Under the pieces are notes generated by a model. It was not told where the DNA came from, did not search any database, and was given only the letters and a program-made list of their open reading frames with translations. Below, one piece after another: positions 15,581 through 24,724 of a stretch of 64,000 bases of DNA. How positions within the stretch are numbered: position 1 is the stretch's first letter; the number at the start of each line of letters is the position of its first letter. Origin of the DNA: Pseudomonas orientalis (GTDB lineage Bacteria > Pseudomonadota > Gammaproteobacteria > Pseudomonadales > Pseudomonadaceae); assembly GCF_001439815.1 (NCBI RefSeq), contig NZ_JYLM01000012.1, positions 1 to 64,000 on the forward strand, read 5' to 3'. The translations under genes were made by a program, and so were the position numbers.

Positions 15581-17239
15581 ATGCTGACCTTGCTCAATCT
15601 GCTTTCCGCCGTGACCCTGCTGATCTGGGGCACGCACATCGTCCGTACCGGCATCCTGCGGGTCTACGGCTCCAACTTGCGCCAAGTCATCGGGCAGAAC
15701 ATGTCCAAACGCTGGTTGGCGTTTGTCGCCGGTATCCTGGTGACGGCCATGGTGCAGAGCAGCAACGCCACGGCGATGCTGGTGACGTCCTTTGTCGGCC
15801 AGGGGTTGATGAGCCTGACGCCCGCCCTGGCCACCATGCTCGGCGCCGACGTCGGTACCGCGTTGATGGCGCGGGTGCTGACCTTTGACCTGTCGTGGTT
15901 ATCGCCGCTGCTGATCTTCCTCGGGGTGATTTTTTTCCTGTCGCGCAAACAGACGCGGGCAGGGCAGTTGGGCCGGGTCGGGATCGGCCTCGGGCTGATC
16001 ATTCTGGCCCTGCAATTGATCGTCGAGGCCGCCGGGCCGATTACCCATGCCCAGGGCGTCAAAGTCATCTTTGCTTCGTTGACCGGCGATATCCTGCTCG
16101 ACGCCCTGGTCGGCGCGCTGTTCGCAATGATTTCCTACTCCAGCCTCGCCGCCGTGCTGCTCACGGGCACCCTGGCCGGCGCCGGCGTGATCGGTCTGCA
16201 CGTGGCCATCGGTCTGGTGATCGGCGCCAACATCGGCAGCGGCATACTGGCTTTTCTCAGCACCAGCATGCAGAACACCGCCGGGCGGCAAGTCGCCCTG
16301 GGCAGCCTGTTGTACAAATTGATCGGCCTGTTGCTGATCATTCCGGTACTCGACCCACTCGTACGCTGGATGGACGACCTGGACTACAGCACCCAGGGCA
16401 TGGTCATCACCTTTCACCTGCTCTACAACGTCAGCCGCTGCCTGATTCTGTTGCCCACTATCGGCCCGATGGCGCGGCTGTGCGAATGGCTGCTGCCGGA
16501 GCGTCCCGAGACCAACGGCAAAGCCAAGCCGCGCCATCTGGACCTGGCCTCGCTGAACACGCCGAGCCTGGCGCTGGCCAACGCCGCCCGCGAAACCCTG
16601 CGGCTCGGCGACCTGATCGACAACATGCTCACCTCGATGCAGGAAGTGCTGCGCGGCAACCAAACCGCCATTACCCAGCAAATGCGCAGCCTCAGCGATG
16701 ACGTCGAGGCGCTCTATAGCGCGATCAAACTTTACCTGGCGCAAATGCCCCGTGAAGACCTGGGTGAACAGGACAATCGGCGCTGGGCAGAGATCATTGA
16801 ACTGTCGATCAACCTGAAGCTGGCGGGCGACCTGATCGAGCGCATGCTGCGCAAAGTCCAGCAGCAGAAGACGTCCCAGCGCCGGCAATTTTCCGAAGTC
16901 GGCCTGGAAGAACTCAGCGGCCTGCACAGCCAGTTGATCGCCAATCTGCGCCTGGGCCTGTCGGTATTCCTCAGCGGCGACTCGGAAAGCGCCCGCCAAC
17001 TACTGCGCGAGAAGCGCCGCTTTCGCGCCCAGGAGCGTCGTCTGGCGCATGCCCACGTCAGCCGCTTGCAACGCAAGATTGTGCAAAGCCTGGAGACCAG
17101 CTCCCTGCACCTGGAGCTGATCGCCGACATGAAACGCTTGAACTCGTTGTTTTGCAGCAGCGCTTATGTCGTGTTGGAAACGTCCGACACCGGCGCACTC
17201 TCCGCCGACGATATTGCCGACATCACCCATTCGCCCTGA
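15581..17239 (+). CDS. Na/Pi cotransporter family protein with PhoU-like domain
   Basis: 552 residues. The N-terminal 300 form the Na+/phosphate symporter domain (NptA/type II), with two QSSNAT-like repeats (VQSSNATAMLVTSF near 46-59; SYSSLAAVLLTGT near 185-197). Residues about 340-545 form helical PhoU-like repeats (LGDLIDNMLTSMQEVL, MRSLSDDVEALYSAIK). Likely inner-membrane phosphate transport or efflux. The ATG follows a GGGG-rich site. Confidence 0.9.
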   Translation: MLTLLNLLSAVTLLIWGTHIVRTGILRVYGSNLRQVIGQNMSKRWLAFVAGILVTAMVQSSNATAMLVTSFVGQGLMSLTPALATMLGADVGTALMARVLTFDLSWLSPLLIFLGVIFFLSRKQTRAGQLGRVGIGLGLIILALQLIVEAAGPITHAQGVKVIFASLTGDILLDALVGALFAMISYSSLAAVLLTGTLAGAGVIGLHVAIGLVIGANIGSGILAFLSTSMQNTAGRQVALGSLLYKLIGLLLIIPVLDPLVRWMDDLDYSTQGMVITFHLLYNVSRCLILLPTIGPMARLCEWLLPERPETNGKAKPRHLDLASLNTPSLALANAARETLRLGDLIDNMLTSMQEVLRGNQTAITQQMRSLSDDVEALYSAIKLYLAQMPREDLGEQDNRRWAEIIELSINLKLAGDLIERMLRKVQQQKTSQRRQFSEVGLEELSGLHSQLIANLRLGLSVFLSGDSESARQLLREKRRFRAQERRLAHAHVSRLQRKIVQSLETSSLHLELIADMKRLNSLFCSSAYVVLETSDTGALSADDIADITHSP

Positions 17240-17297
17240 ACGTACGCCAGCGAGCGAAGTCAGTTAACAATGGACCCCGTTCGCCAGGAAGCTTGTT

Positions 17298-18680
17298 ATG
17301 CGTCGCCTGTTACTCGCCTGCCTGCTCATTGGCTCGGCACACACCTTTGCCTTTGACCGCCTGCAAGTCGAAGGCTACACCTTGCCCAACGGCCTGCAAC
17401 TGCTGCTCAAACCGGGCACCGAGCGCGGGCATGTGGCCATCCGCCTGGTGGTCGGCGTGGGCCTGGACGATTTCAGCTGCGACCAGAAAGAACTGCCGCA
17501 TTTGTTCGAGCACCTGCTGTTCAGCGGCATCGACGGCGGTAATGAAGGCGACCTCGAAGACCGCATGCAGGCCCTGGGCGGCGAGTGGAACGCCTACACC
17601 AGCAACGCCGACACCACCTTTGTCATCGAAGCGCCCGCGCAGAACCAGCGCAAGGTCCTGGACCTGCTGCTGGCTATCATTACCCGCACCCAGCTGACCG
17701 ACGCCCATATCAACGCCGCCAAGCAAGTGGTCGAGCGCGAGGACGGTGGTCATTACTCCCACTTGCAACGCCTGCTGGACCGCCAGGATCTGGGCCACAA
17801 CGCCAGCAACCAGCTGGCCGTCGAGTTGGGCCTCAAGTGCGCCGAACGCGCCGAGGTCAACCACCTGACCCGCGACCAGCTGGAGGCGCTGCGCAAAAAC
17901 TGGTACGCACCGAACAACATGACCCTGATCGTTGTTGGCGATCTGGACAAACTGCTGCCTGCCTATCTGGAACGCACCTATGGCCAACTCGACCCGGTAG
18001 AGCCGAGCGAACATCGGGAGCTGCCGCAAATCCAGCAGACCGCCGCCAGCCATCGTGACCTGATCCACGGCTGGGTCGGCGACAATGCCAAGCTGCATTG
18101 GCTGTTCCCGGAGCCGATGCTGGACGACCAACACGATGAAACCTACGACCTGCTCAAGGACTACCTCGACTGGGCGCTGTACCGCCAGTTGCGCCTCAAG
18201 CACGGCCTGTCCTACGGGCCGTGGAGCGAGCGTGAAGTGCTCGGCGGCGTCGGTTTCCTGAGCCTGAACGCCGACCTCGAGCGGGACAACCTCGAGGAAG
18301 CCGAGCAGGTACTGCAAGACCTCAAGGCCCGCTTGCTCACCGATGGCCTCGACCCGGCGGTGTTCGCGCGCCTGCAGCAAGCCGCCATCGCACGCCAGGC
18401 CTGGGCCGTGCAGGGCAACAGCGCGCTGGCCGACTATTACTGGAGCGCTGCCGGCGAATATGCCGACGGGCGCTTCAGCGACCCGGCCAAACGCATCAAG
18501 GCCGTGAGTCTGGCGCAGACCAATCAGGCCATGCGCCAGGTGCTGGAGCAGCCGGGCTACTGGCGCATCGAAAAACCGCTGTTGAGCTATAACGCCCTGA
18601 GCTGGATAGGCGCGGGCGTGCTGGGACTGATCACGCTTGTGTGGGTTGCCCTACGGTTTTATCGCAAACGGATCGCGTAA
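17298..18680 (+). CDS. M16-family zinc peptidase with C-terminal membrane anchor
   Basis: 460 residues: signal peptide (about 1-19) and an M16 peptidase fold with the inverted zinc motif HLFEH (H68, E71, H72). A downstream acidic helix VVEREDGGHYS (about 149-159) should supply the third ligand. The second M16 half (about 180-390) contains the LRLKHGLSYGPWSE segment typical of the family's substrate-binding domain. Residues about 430-455 are one hydrophobic helix followed by RFYRKRIA, so the catalytic part would be periplasmic and tethered by its C-terminus. Bacterial M16 paralogues usually come as pairs; here there is only one. Substrate unknown. Confidence 0.85.
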   Translation: MRRLLLACLLIGSAHTFAFDRLQVEGYTLPNGLQLLLKPGTERGHVAIRLVVGVGLDDFSCDQKELPHLFEHLLFSGIDGGNEGDLEDRMQALGGEWNAYTSNADTTFVIEAPAQNQRKVLDLLLAIITRTQLTDAHINAAKQVVEREDGGHYSHLQRLLDRQDLGHNASNQLAVELGLKCAERAEVNHLTRDQLEALRKNWYAPNNMTLIVVGDLDKLLPAYLERTYGQLDPVEPSEHRELPQIQQTAASHRDLIHGWVGDNAKLHWLFPEPMLDDQHDETYDLLKDYLDWALYRQLRLKHGLSYGPWSEREVLGGVGFLSLNADLERDNLEEAEQVLQDLKARLLTDGLDPAVFARLQQAAIARQAWAVQGNSALADYYWSAAGEYADGRFSDPAKRIKAVSLAQTNQAMRQVLEQPGYWRIEKPLLSYNALSWIGAGVLGLITLVWVALRFYRKRIA

Positions 18681-18750
18681 CGAGGCACCGAACAACAGAC
18701 TAAAACGTTATTCTGTTTAAGATTTTTCCCACACACAGTGCGAACCGCCC

Positions 18751-19782
18751 ATGCCGAACCTGCCGCCCCTTATCCAGCGCGTCATAGAACTGATCAAGCG
18801 CTACCCCGGGGTGATCGCACTCGGCGGCTTCATCTCGGGTGTGGGCAGCTTCATCCTGGTGGACCGCCAGCAGGGCATGGCCAGCTGGATCGCCGTGATC
18901 ATGCTGGTGAGCTGGTTGTGGCTGATGCTGGAAAACAGCTTCACGCAACTGTTCACCAGGCTGTTCAACCGCGAAATACCGGAACCGCTGCTGCGCTACG
19001 CTACGCAGATGATCCACCAGGAAAGCCTGTTCTTCGTGTTGCCGTTCTTTTTCGTGACCACCGCCTGGAACAGTGGTCAGTCGGTGTTCACCGGCCTGCT
19101 CGGCGCGGCGGCGCTGGTGTCGATCATCGACCCGCTGTATTACAAATGGCTGGCGCCCAAGCGCTCGCTGTTCCTTGCCTTGCATACGCTGACACTGTTC
19201 GCCGCACTGCTGACCGCACTGCCGATCATCCTGCACCTGACCACCGCCGAGAGTTACAAGCTGGCACTGGGCGTCGCCATGGCGCTATCGATTCCGAGCC
19301 TGGCCGTCAGCCTGCCGCTGCGCAGCGTCAAAGGCTGGATAATGCTGCTGGGAGTGACGGCCGCGATTGGCTGCGCCGGCTGGCTGCTGCGTAGCTGGGT
19401 ACCACCGGCCACCCTGTGGATGACCGAAGTGGCCATCAGCACCCAGCTTCAGGACCGCACACCGGGCGACGATCTCAAGCACGTCACCGCCGCCCAACTG
19501 CGCAGCGGCGGGCTGTACGCCTACACCGCAATCAACGCGCCGCGCGGCCTTGATGAGCGGATCTACCATGTGTGGAAATTCAACGGCAAGGAAGTCGACC
19601 GCATTGCGCTGGATATCCATGGCGGCCGCAAGGAGGGCTACCGCGCCTGGACCCACAAGCAGAACTTCCCGCCGGATTCGGTAGGCCGCTGGCAGGTGCG
19701 GGTGCTCACCGAAGACGGGCAAGTCATTGGCGTGCTGCGCTTTAACGTCACCGACTCAGCACAAACGGACAACCCGCAGTAG
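18751..19782 (+). CDS. DUF5924/DUF2914 membrane protein
   Basis: 343 residues. Six to seven hydrophobic helices (about 20-230) form a DUF5924-like membrane region. The C-terminal 110 residues are a soluble beta-rich domain resembling DUF2914 (ERIYHVWKFNGKEVDRIALDIHGGRKEGYRAWTHK), predicted to lie in the periplasm. Such proteins are common in pseudomonads but not characterised. It starts with ATG at 18751 and precedes the MCE operon by about 50 bases, so co-transcription is possible but not shown. Confidence 0.75.
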   Translation: MPNLPPLIQRVIELIKRYPGVIALGGFISGVGSFILVDRQQGMASWIAVIMLVSWLWLMLENSFTQLFTRLFNREIPEPLLRYATQMIHQESLFFVLPFFFVTTAWNSGQSVFTGLLGAAALVSIIDPLYYKWLAPKRSLFLALHTLTLFAALLTALPIILHLTTAESYKLALGVAMALSIPSLAVSLPLRSVKGWIMLLGVTAAIGCAGWLLRSWVPPATLWMTEVAISTQLQDRTPGDDLKHVTAAQLRSGGLYAYTAINAPRGLDERIYHVWKFNGKEVDRIALDIHGGRKEGYRAWTHKQNFPPDSVGRWQVRVLTEDGQVIGVLRFNVTDSAQTDNPQ

Positions 19783-19836
19783 TCCCGATCGTGCTATTAC
19801 GTAGCAATTGTGGATAGCCAAACAAGCTCGGAGCTT

Positions 19837-20985
19837 ATGACCACTCCCCCGACGGCCGGCGCGGCCCAACTCGATACGTCCAGCACACCGCCGTTGCTGC
19901 GCATTACCGGTGACTGGACGCTGGCCCACTACGCAAACCTGAAGAAGCTGTCGAACACCCTCGACGGCCAATACGACGCCGGCGCGCACATCGACCTGAA
20001 CGGCCTTGGCGCCCTGGATACCGCCGGCGCGTCGCTGCTGGTGGAGCTGCTGGGCCCCGACCGTATCGAACGCTCCGCCGAGCAGACCGATTGCAGCCTG
20101 TCCGCCGCCGACCGCGCACTGCTCAAGACCGTCTACCGCTCGCTCAACGATTTTTGCGTACCGCTCAAGGAGCCGGAAGAGGGCGCCGGCATCCAACTGT
20201 TGGCGCGCATCGGCCGCGCCGTGGACACCGTCTGGCAAGACGGGATGAAACTGTTGGGCTTCATCGGCCTGATCCTCGAAACCTTCGTGCGCGGCATCCT
20301 GCGGCCCAAGCGCTGGCGCCTGACGCCAGTGGTCGCGCATATCGAACAGACCGGCCTGGATGCCGCGCCGATCGTCGCGCTGCTGACCTTTCTGGTCGGC
20401 GCCGTGGTGGCCTTCCTCGGCGCCACCGTGCTCAAGAGCTTTGGCGCGACGATCTTCACCGTGGACCTGGTGGCGTTCTCATTCCTGCGCGAATTCGGCG
20501 TGTTGCTCACCGCCATCCTGATCGCCGGCCGCACGGCCAGCGCCTTTACTGCGCAAATCGGCTCGATGAAGGCCAACGAAGAGATCGACGCGATCCGCAC
20601 ACTGGGCCTGGACCCGATGGAGCTGCTGGTGCTGCCGCGGGTCCTGGCATTGCTGGTAGCACTGCCGATGCTGACATTTCTGGCGATGCTCTCGGGGATT
20701 GTCGGCGGCGGCGTGGTGTGTGCGGTGGCCCTGGATATTTCGCCGGCGATGTTTTTGTCACTGCTGCAATCGGACATTGGCGTGCAACATTTTCTGGTGG
20801 GCATGGTGAAGGCGCCGATCTTCGCGTTTCTGATCGCCGCGATCGGTTGCCTGGAAGGTTTCAAGGTCAGCGGCAGTGCCGAGTCGGTCGGCGCGCACAC
20901 CACCTCAAGCGTGGTGCAGTCGATCTTCGTAGTGATCGTGCTGGACGCGGTCGCCGCGATGTTTTTCATGGAGATGGGCTGGTGA
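19837..20985 (+). CDS. MlaE-type ABC permease with N-terminal STAS-like domain
   Basis: About 382 residues. The N-terminal 100 look like a STAS domain (PLLRITGDWTLAHYANL...IDLNGLGALDTAGASLL), normally a separate subunit (MlaB) in the Mla system and here fused to the permease. The rest is an MlaE permease with about five helices and the ELIDAIRTLGLDP-like loop (NEEIDAIRTLGLDPMELLVLP). It works with the ATPase, MCE and lipoprotein genes that follow, moving lipid between inner and outer membranes. The ATG at 19837 seems likelier than a GTG nine codons earlier, though neither has a strong ribosome site. Overlaps the next gene by four bases. Confidence 0.9.
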   Translation: MTTPPTAGAAQLDTSSTPPLLRITGDWTLAHYANLKKLSNTLDGQYDAGAHIDLNGLGALDTAGASLLVELLGPDRIERSAEQTDCSLSAADRALLKTVYRSLNDFCVPLKEPEEGAGIQLLARIGRAVDTVWQDGMKLLGFIGLILETFVRGILRPKRWRLTPVVAHIEQTGLDAAPIVALLTFLVGAVVAFLGATVLKSFGATIFTVDLVAFSFLREFGVLLTAILIAGRTASAFTAQIGSMKANEEIDAIRTLGLDPMELLVLPRVLALLVALPMLTFLAMLSGIVGGGVVCAVALDISPAMFLSLLQSDIGVQHFLVGMVKAPIFAFLIAAIGCLEGFKVSGSAESVGAHTTSSVVQSIFVVIVLDAVAAMFFMEMGW

Positions 20986-21785
20986 GTCGTCTGCATCGAG
21001 CGCCCACTGAGGCGGTGATTGAAGTTCGCGGCCTGTGCAACCGCTTTGGCAGCCAGAGCGTGCACGAGCACCTCGACCTGGATTTGTACAAGGGCGAGAT
21101 CCTGGCGGTGGTCGGCGGCTCCGGCAGCGGCAAGTCGGTGTTGCTGCGCAGCATCGTCGGCCTGCGGCGGCCCAGCGAGGGGCAAGTGCGGGTGTTCGGC
21201 AAGAACCTGCCGAGTCTGTCCGAGCATGAACGCTCGCTGGTGGAGCGACGTTTCGGCGTGCTGTTCCAGAAGGGCGCCTTGTTTTCCTCGCTGACCGTCA
21301 CCGAGAACGTCGCCTTGCCGTTGATCGAGCACGCCGGGCTCAGCCGCGCCGATGCCGAGCATCTGGCCGCAGTCAAACTGGCCCTGGCCGGGCTGCCGTT
21401 GTCGGCGGCCGACAAATACCCGGCGTCGCTGTCCGGCGGCATGATCAAGCGCGCCGCCCTGGCGCGTGCGCTGGCCCTGGACCCGGACATCCTGTTTCTC
21501 GATGAACCCACCGCCGGCCTCGACCCGATTGGCGCGGCGCAATTCGACCAACTGATCCTGACCCTGCGCGATGCGCTGGGCTTGAGTGTGTTCCTGGTCA
21601 CCCATGACCTCGACACGCTGTACACCATCACCGACCGCGTGGCGGTGCTGGCACAGAAGAAAGTCCTGGTGGCGGACGCCATCGATGTCGTCTCGGAAAC
21701 CGACGACGCCTGGATCCACGAATATTTCCACGGCCCCCGAGGCCGTGCGGCATTGGATGCCGCTCAATCGCTCAAAGAGGTATGA
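20982..21785 (+). CDS. MlaF-type ABC transporter ATP-binding protein
   Basis: 267 residues, GTG start overlapping the permease stop by four bases (GTGA). Walker A GGSGSGKS, Q-loop LFQKGALFSSLTVTENV, signature LSGGMIKRAALARA, Walker B ILFLDEP and the H-loop VTHD are all present. The LSGGM signature and FQKGALFSSL loop are characteristic of MlaF/TTG-type lipid transporters. Energises the cluster's MlaE-type permease. Confidence 0.93.
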   Translation: MSRLHRAPTEAVIEVRGLCNRFGSQSVHEHLDLDLYKGEILAVVGGSGSGKSVLLRSIVGLRRPSEGQVRVFGKNLPSLSEHERSLVERRFGVLFQKGALFSSLTVTENVALPLIEHAGLSRADAEHLAAVKLALAGLPLSAADKYPASLSGGMIKRAALARALALDPDILFLDEPTAGLDPIGAAQFDQLILTLRDALGLSVFLVTHDLDTLYTITDRVAVLAQKKVLVADAIDVVSETDDAWIHEYFHGPRGRAALDAAQSLKEV

Positions 21786-21786
21786 C

Positions 21787-22725
21787 ATGGAAACCCGAGC
21801 CCATCATGTGATGATCGGACTGTTCAGCGTAATGGTGGTGGTCGGCGCGATGCTGTTCGGCCTGTGGCTGGCCAAGTCCAGCGTCGACAGCGCCTTCCAG
21901 GATTATGAGGTGGTGTTCAACGAAGCGGTCAGCGGCCTGTCCCAGGGCAGTTCGGTGCAGTACAGCGGGATCAAGGTGGGCGACGTCACCAGCCTGCGCC
22001 TGGACCCCAAGGACCCGCGCCGCGTGCTGGCGCGCATCCGCCTGGCCGGGCAAACGCCGATCAAGGAAGACACCCAGGCCAAACTGGCACTGACCGGCAT
22101 CACCGGCACCTCGATCATCCAGCTCAGCGGCGGCACCCCGCAGAGCCCTGAACTCAAGGGCAAGGATGGCAACCTGCCGGAAATCATCGCATCGCCATCG
22201 CCCATCGCCCGCCTGCTCAATAACAGCAACGACCTGATGACCAGCATCAACCTGCTGCTGCATAACGCCAACCAGCTGTTCTCCCGGGAAAACGTGGAAC
22301 GCTTGAGCGCCACCCTGGACAACCTGCAGCAAACCACCGGCGCCATCGCGGAACAGCGCGGCGACATCAAAGTAGTGATGCAGCAATTGATGCAGGTGAG
22401 CAAACAGGCCGGCGGCGCGCTGGAACAGACCACCGTGCTGATGCGCAACGCCAACGGCTTGCTCAATGACCAAGGCAAGCAAGCCTTTGGCAGTGCCGAG
22501 CAGGCGATGAAGTCCCTTGAGCAAAGCACCGCCACCCTCAATACCTTGCTGGCCAACAACAAGGACTCGGTGAACAGCGGCCTGCAGGGCCTCAATGAAC
22601 TGGCGCCGGCCGTGCGCGAACTGCGCGAAACCCTCGGTTCACTGCGCGCCATCTCACGCCGCCTGGAAGCCAACCCCAGCGGTTACCTGCTGGGCAGTGA
22701 CACGAACAAGGAGTTCACGCCATGA
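21787..22725 (+). CDS. MCE (MlaD-like) lipid-transport protein
   Basis: 312 residues: one N-terminal membrane helix (about 8-30), an MCE domain (about 38-118, ending ITGTSIIQLSGG) and a long helical C-terminal part with repeated NLQQTTGAIAEQ and NANGLLNDQ heptads. MCE proteins form hexameric rings that carry lipids across the periplasm; the long helix suggests a tunnel-like needle more like PqiB/YebT or Mce than the short MlaD. One base separates it from the ATPase stop, and the next gene overlaps by four bases. Confidence 0.93.
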   Translation: METRAHHVMIGLFSVMVVVGAMLFGLWLAKSSVDSAFQDYEVVFNEAVSGLSQGSSVQYSGIKVGDVTSLRLDPKDPRRVLARIRLAGQTPIKEDTQAKLALTGITGTSIIQLSGGTPQSPELKGKDGNLPEIIASPSPIARLLNNSNDLMTSINLLLHNANQLFSRENVERLSATLDNLQQTTGAIAEQRGDIKVVMQQLMQVSKQAGGALEQTTVLMRNANGLLNDQGKQAFGSAEQAMKSLEQSTATLNTLLANNKDSVNSGLQGLNELAPAVRELRETLGSLRAISRRLEANPSGYLLGSDTNKEFTP

Positions 22726-23333
22726 AGCGTGCTTACCGAATGATCGCCCCCGTGGTCTTTGCATTGATCAGCGCGTGCTCGATCCTGCCCAAGGCGGACC
22801 CATCCGACGTATACCGCCTGGCGTCGTCCCAGCCCGCCGGTCAAGGCGCGCCGGTGAGCTGGTCATTGCGCGTGACCAAGCCGCAGACCAGCGAATTTCT
22901 CGACAGCCCACGCATCGCGGTGGTGCCCAATGGCGATCTGATCAGCAGCTATGCCAATTCGCGCTGGAGCGATCCGGCGCCGGTGCTGTTGCGCAATCGC
23001 CTGTTGGATGGTTTCCAGCGTGATGGGCGGGTGACGCTGCTGAGTACCGACGAGACCAATCTGCAGGCCGACTATGAGTTGGGCGGGCAATTGCAGGCGT
23101 TTCAGAGCGAATACCATGGCACGGCAGTGGAGGTGGTGATTCGCCTGGATGCTCGGCTGGTGCGCGGCAGCGATCAGCGGATCATTGCCAGCCGGCGGTT
23201 TGAGGTGAGGCAGAAGGTGGGGGATACCAAGGTGCCGGGGGTGGTGGCGGCTTTTGGGCAAGCCGGCGATCAGCTGAATAAGCAGGTAGTGGATTGGGTC
23301 GTGGCGCAAGGCAACACTACACCTAAAGGTTGA
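22722..23333 (+). CDS. ABC-type transport auxiliary lipoprotein (PqiC/YmbA-like)
   Basis: 203 residues with a lipobox LISAC (acylated C19). The mature part fits the ABC-type transport auxiliary lipoprotein family (DUF330): YRLASSQP, WSLRVTKPQTSEFLDSPRIAVVPNGDLISSYANSRWSDPAPVLLRNRLLDGF. PqiC-like lipoproteins sit at the outer membrane and receive the tip of the MCE channel. Last gene of the four-gene operon (ATGA overlap), so the system has permease, ATPase, MCE needle and outer-membrane lipoprotein but no MlaA or MlaC. Confidence 0.9.
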   Translation: MKRAYRMIAPVVFALISACSILPKADPSDVYRLASSQPAGQGAPVSWSLRVTKPQTSEFLDSPRIAVVPNGDLISSYANSRWSDPAPVLLRNRLLDGFQRDGRVTLLSTDETNLQADYELGGQLQAFQSEYHGTAVEVVIRLDARLVRGSDQRIIASRRFEVRQKVGDTKVPGVVAAFGQAGDQLNKQVVDWVVAQGNTTPKG

Positions 23334-23340
23334 GGGCCTC

Positions 23341-23428
23341 ATCGGGGGCAAGCCCCCTCCCACAATTTGAATGCATTCACAGATCAACATGTGGGAGGGG
23401 CGGTGCGACGATTCGACTTGCCCCCGAT
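23341..23428. repeat. REP pair with one interrupted arm
   Basis: The first REP arm is intact (from 23341, ATCGGGGGCAAGCCCCCTCC). The second arm should be its complement, but GTGGGAGGGG (23391-23400) is separated from CTTGCCCCCGAT (23417-23428) by 16 unrelated bases, CGGTGCGACGATTCGA. It lies in the gap between two converging genes, where such repeats may help end transcription. Confidence 0.85.
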
Positions 23429-23441
23429 AGCAATCCAAGCC

Positions 23442-24671
23442 TCAACCAAAGAACCAGTAGCACACTGCAATAGCCGCCACGACCCCGGCAAACTCCGCCA
23501 ACAACGCACACCCCACCGCATGCCGCGCCCGCTGGATGCCCACCGACCCGAAGTACACCGCCAACACATAAAACGTGGTCTCGGTGCTGCCCTGGATCGT
23601 CGCCGCCACCAACGCCGGGAAGCTGTCCACACCCTGGGTCTGCATGGTCTCGATCAGCATCGCCCGCGCCGCGCTGCCGGAGAACGGCTTGACCATCGCG
23701 GTCGGCAGTGCGTCGACAAACCGCGTGTCCATGCCGGTCCAGGCCACCACATGGCGAATCCCTTCCAGGCCGAAGTCCAGGGCGCCGGAGGCACGCAACA
23801 CGCCCACCGCGCAGAGCATCGCCACCAGGTAGGGCAGCAGGTTCCTGGCAACGTCAAAGCCTTCCTTGGCGCCTTCGACAAAGGCTTCATACACCTTGAC
23901 CTTGCGCAAGGCGCCGATCACCAGGAACAGCATGATCAAGCCAAACAGCGTGAGGTTGCCAAGGATCGACGACAACCCGGCCAACGCCGTGGCGGACAGG
24001 GTCGCCAGCAACGCCATGAAGCCTCCCAGCACCAACGCGCCGGGAATCAGGTAGGCCAGCACGACCGGGTCCCACAAGCGCAGGCGCTGCATCACCGCCA
24101 CCGACAGCAGGCCCACCAGCGTCGACGCGCTGGTGGCGAGCAGGATCGGCAGGAACACCAGCGTCGGGTCGGCGGCGCCTTGCTGGGCGCGGTACATGAA
24201 GATGGTCACCGGCAACAGCGTCAGCGAGGATGCATTGAGCACCAGGAACAGGATCTGTGCGTTGCTCGCCGTATTGGGGATGGGGTTGAGTTCCTGCAGC
24301 GCCTTCATGGCTTTGAGGCCGATGGGCGTGGCGGCGTTGTCCAGGCCCAGGCCGTTGGCGGCGAAGTTGAGGGTGATCAGGCCGATGGCCGGGTGGCCGG
24401 CCGGCACTTCCGGCATCAGGCGACGAAACAGCGGGCCCAGGGCCCTTGCCAGCCAATCGACGATCCCGGCTTTTTCGGCGATACGCAGAAAACCCAGCCA
24501 CAGTGTCAGGGTGCCGAACAGCAACACCATGACCTCTACCGACAATTTGGCCATGGCGAAAATGCTTTCCACCATCGCCGCAAAAATCCCGGCGTTACCG
24601 CCCACCAGCCATTGCGCCAGTGCTGACACCATTGCCACGACAAAAAAGCCAAGCCACAGGCCATTGAGCAT
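23442..24671 (-). CDS. SpmA/SpmB-type nucleoside-recognition (gate) membrane protein
   Basis: 409 residues with about 10-12 helices in two similar halves, each matching the Gate/nucleoside recognition domain. Motifs: LGLDNAATPIGLKAMKALQELN near 117-138 and TMQTQGVDSFPALVAATIQGSTETTFYVLAVYFGSVGI near 343-380. It corresponds to a fusion of Bacillus SpmA and SpmB; in non-sporulating Proteobacteria its role is unknown. Stop lies next to the interrupted REP; transcribed away from gltP's terminator. Confidence 0.85.
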   Translation of the reverse strand: MLNGLWLGFFVVAMVSALAQWLVGGNAGIFAAMVESIFAMAKLSVEVMVLLFGTLTLWLGFLRIAEKAGIVDWLARALGPLFRRLMPEVPAGHPAIGLITLNFAANGLGLDNAATPIGLKAMKALQELNPIPNTASNAQILFLVLNASSLTLLPVTIFMYRAQQGAADPTLVFLPILLATSASTLVGLLSVAVMQRLRLWDPVVLAYLIPGALVLGGFMALLATLSATALAGLSSILGNLTLFGLIMLFLVIGALRKVKVYEAFVEGAKEGFDVARNLLPYLVAMLCAVGVLRASGALDFGLEGIRHVVAWTGMDTRFVDALPTAMVKPFSGSAARAMLIETMQTQGVDSFPALVAATIQGSTETTFYVLAVYFGSVGIQRARHAVGCALLAEFAGVVAAIAVCYWFFG

Positions 24672-24724
24672 CAGTTAAATCCCCCGAAAGATGGGGCGAA
24701 TGATAGCGGGGCTGGCAGAAACGA

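Noticed and set aside
20091..20981. Upstream extension of the MlaF-type ATPase frame into the permease gene
   Set aside because: The extra residues are Arg-rich shadow sequence; the GTG at 20982 overlapping the permease stop is the natural start.
23367..24626. 419-codon frame opposite to the SpmAB-like gene
   Set aside because: His/Gln/Arg-rich translation typical of an antisense shadow; the minus-strand gene has real membrane-protein features.
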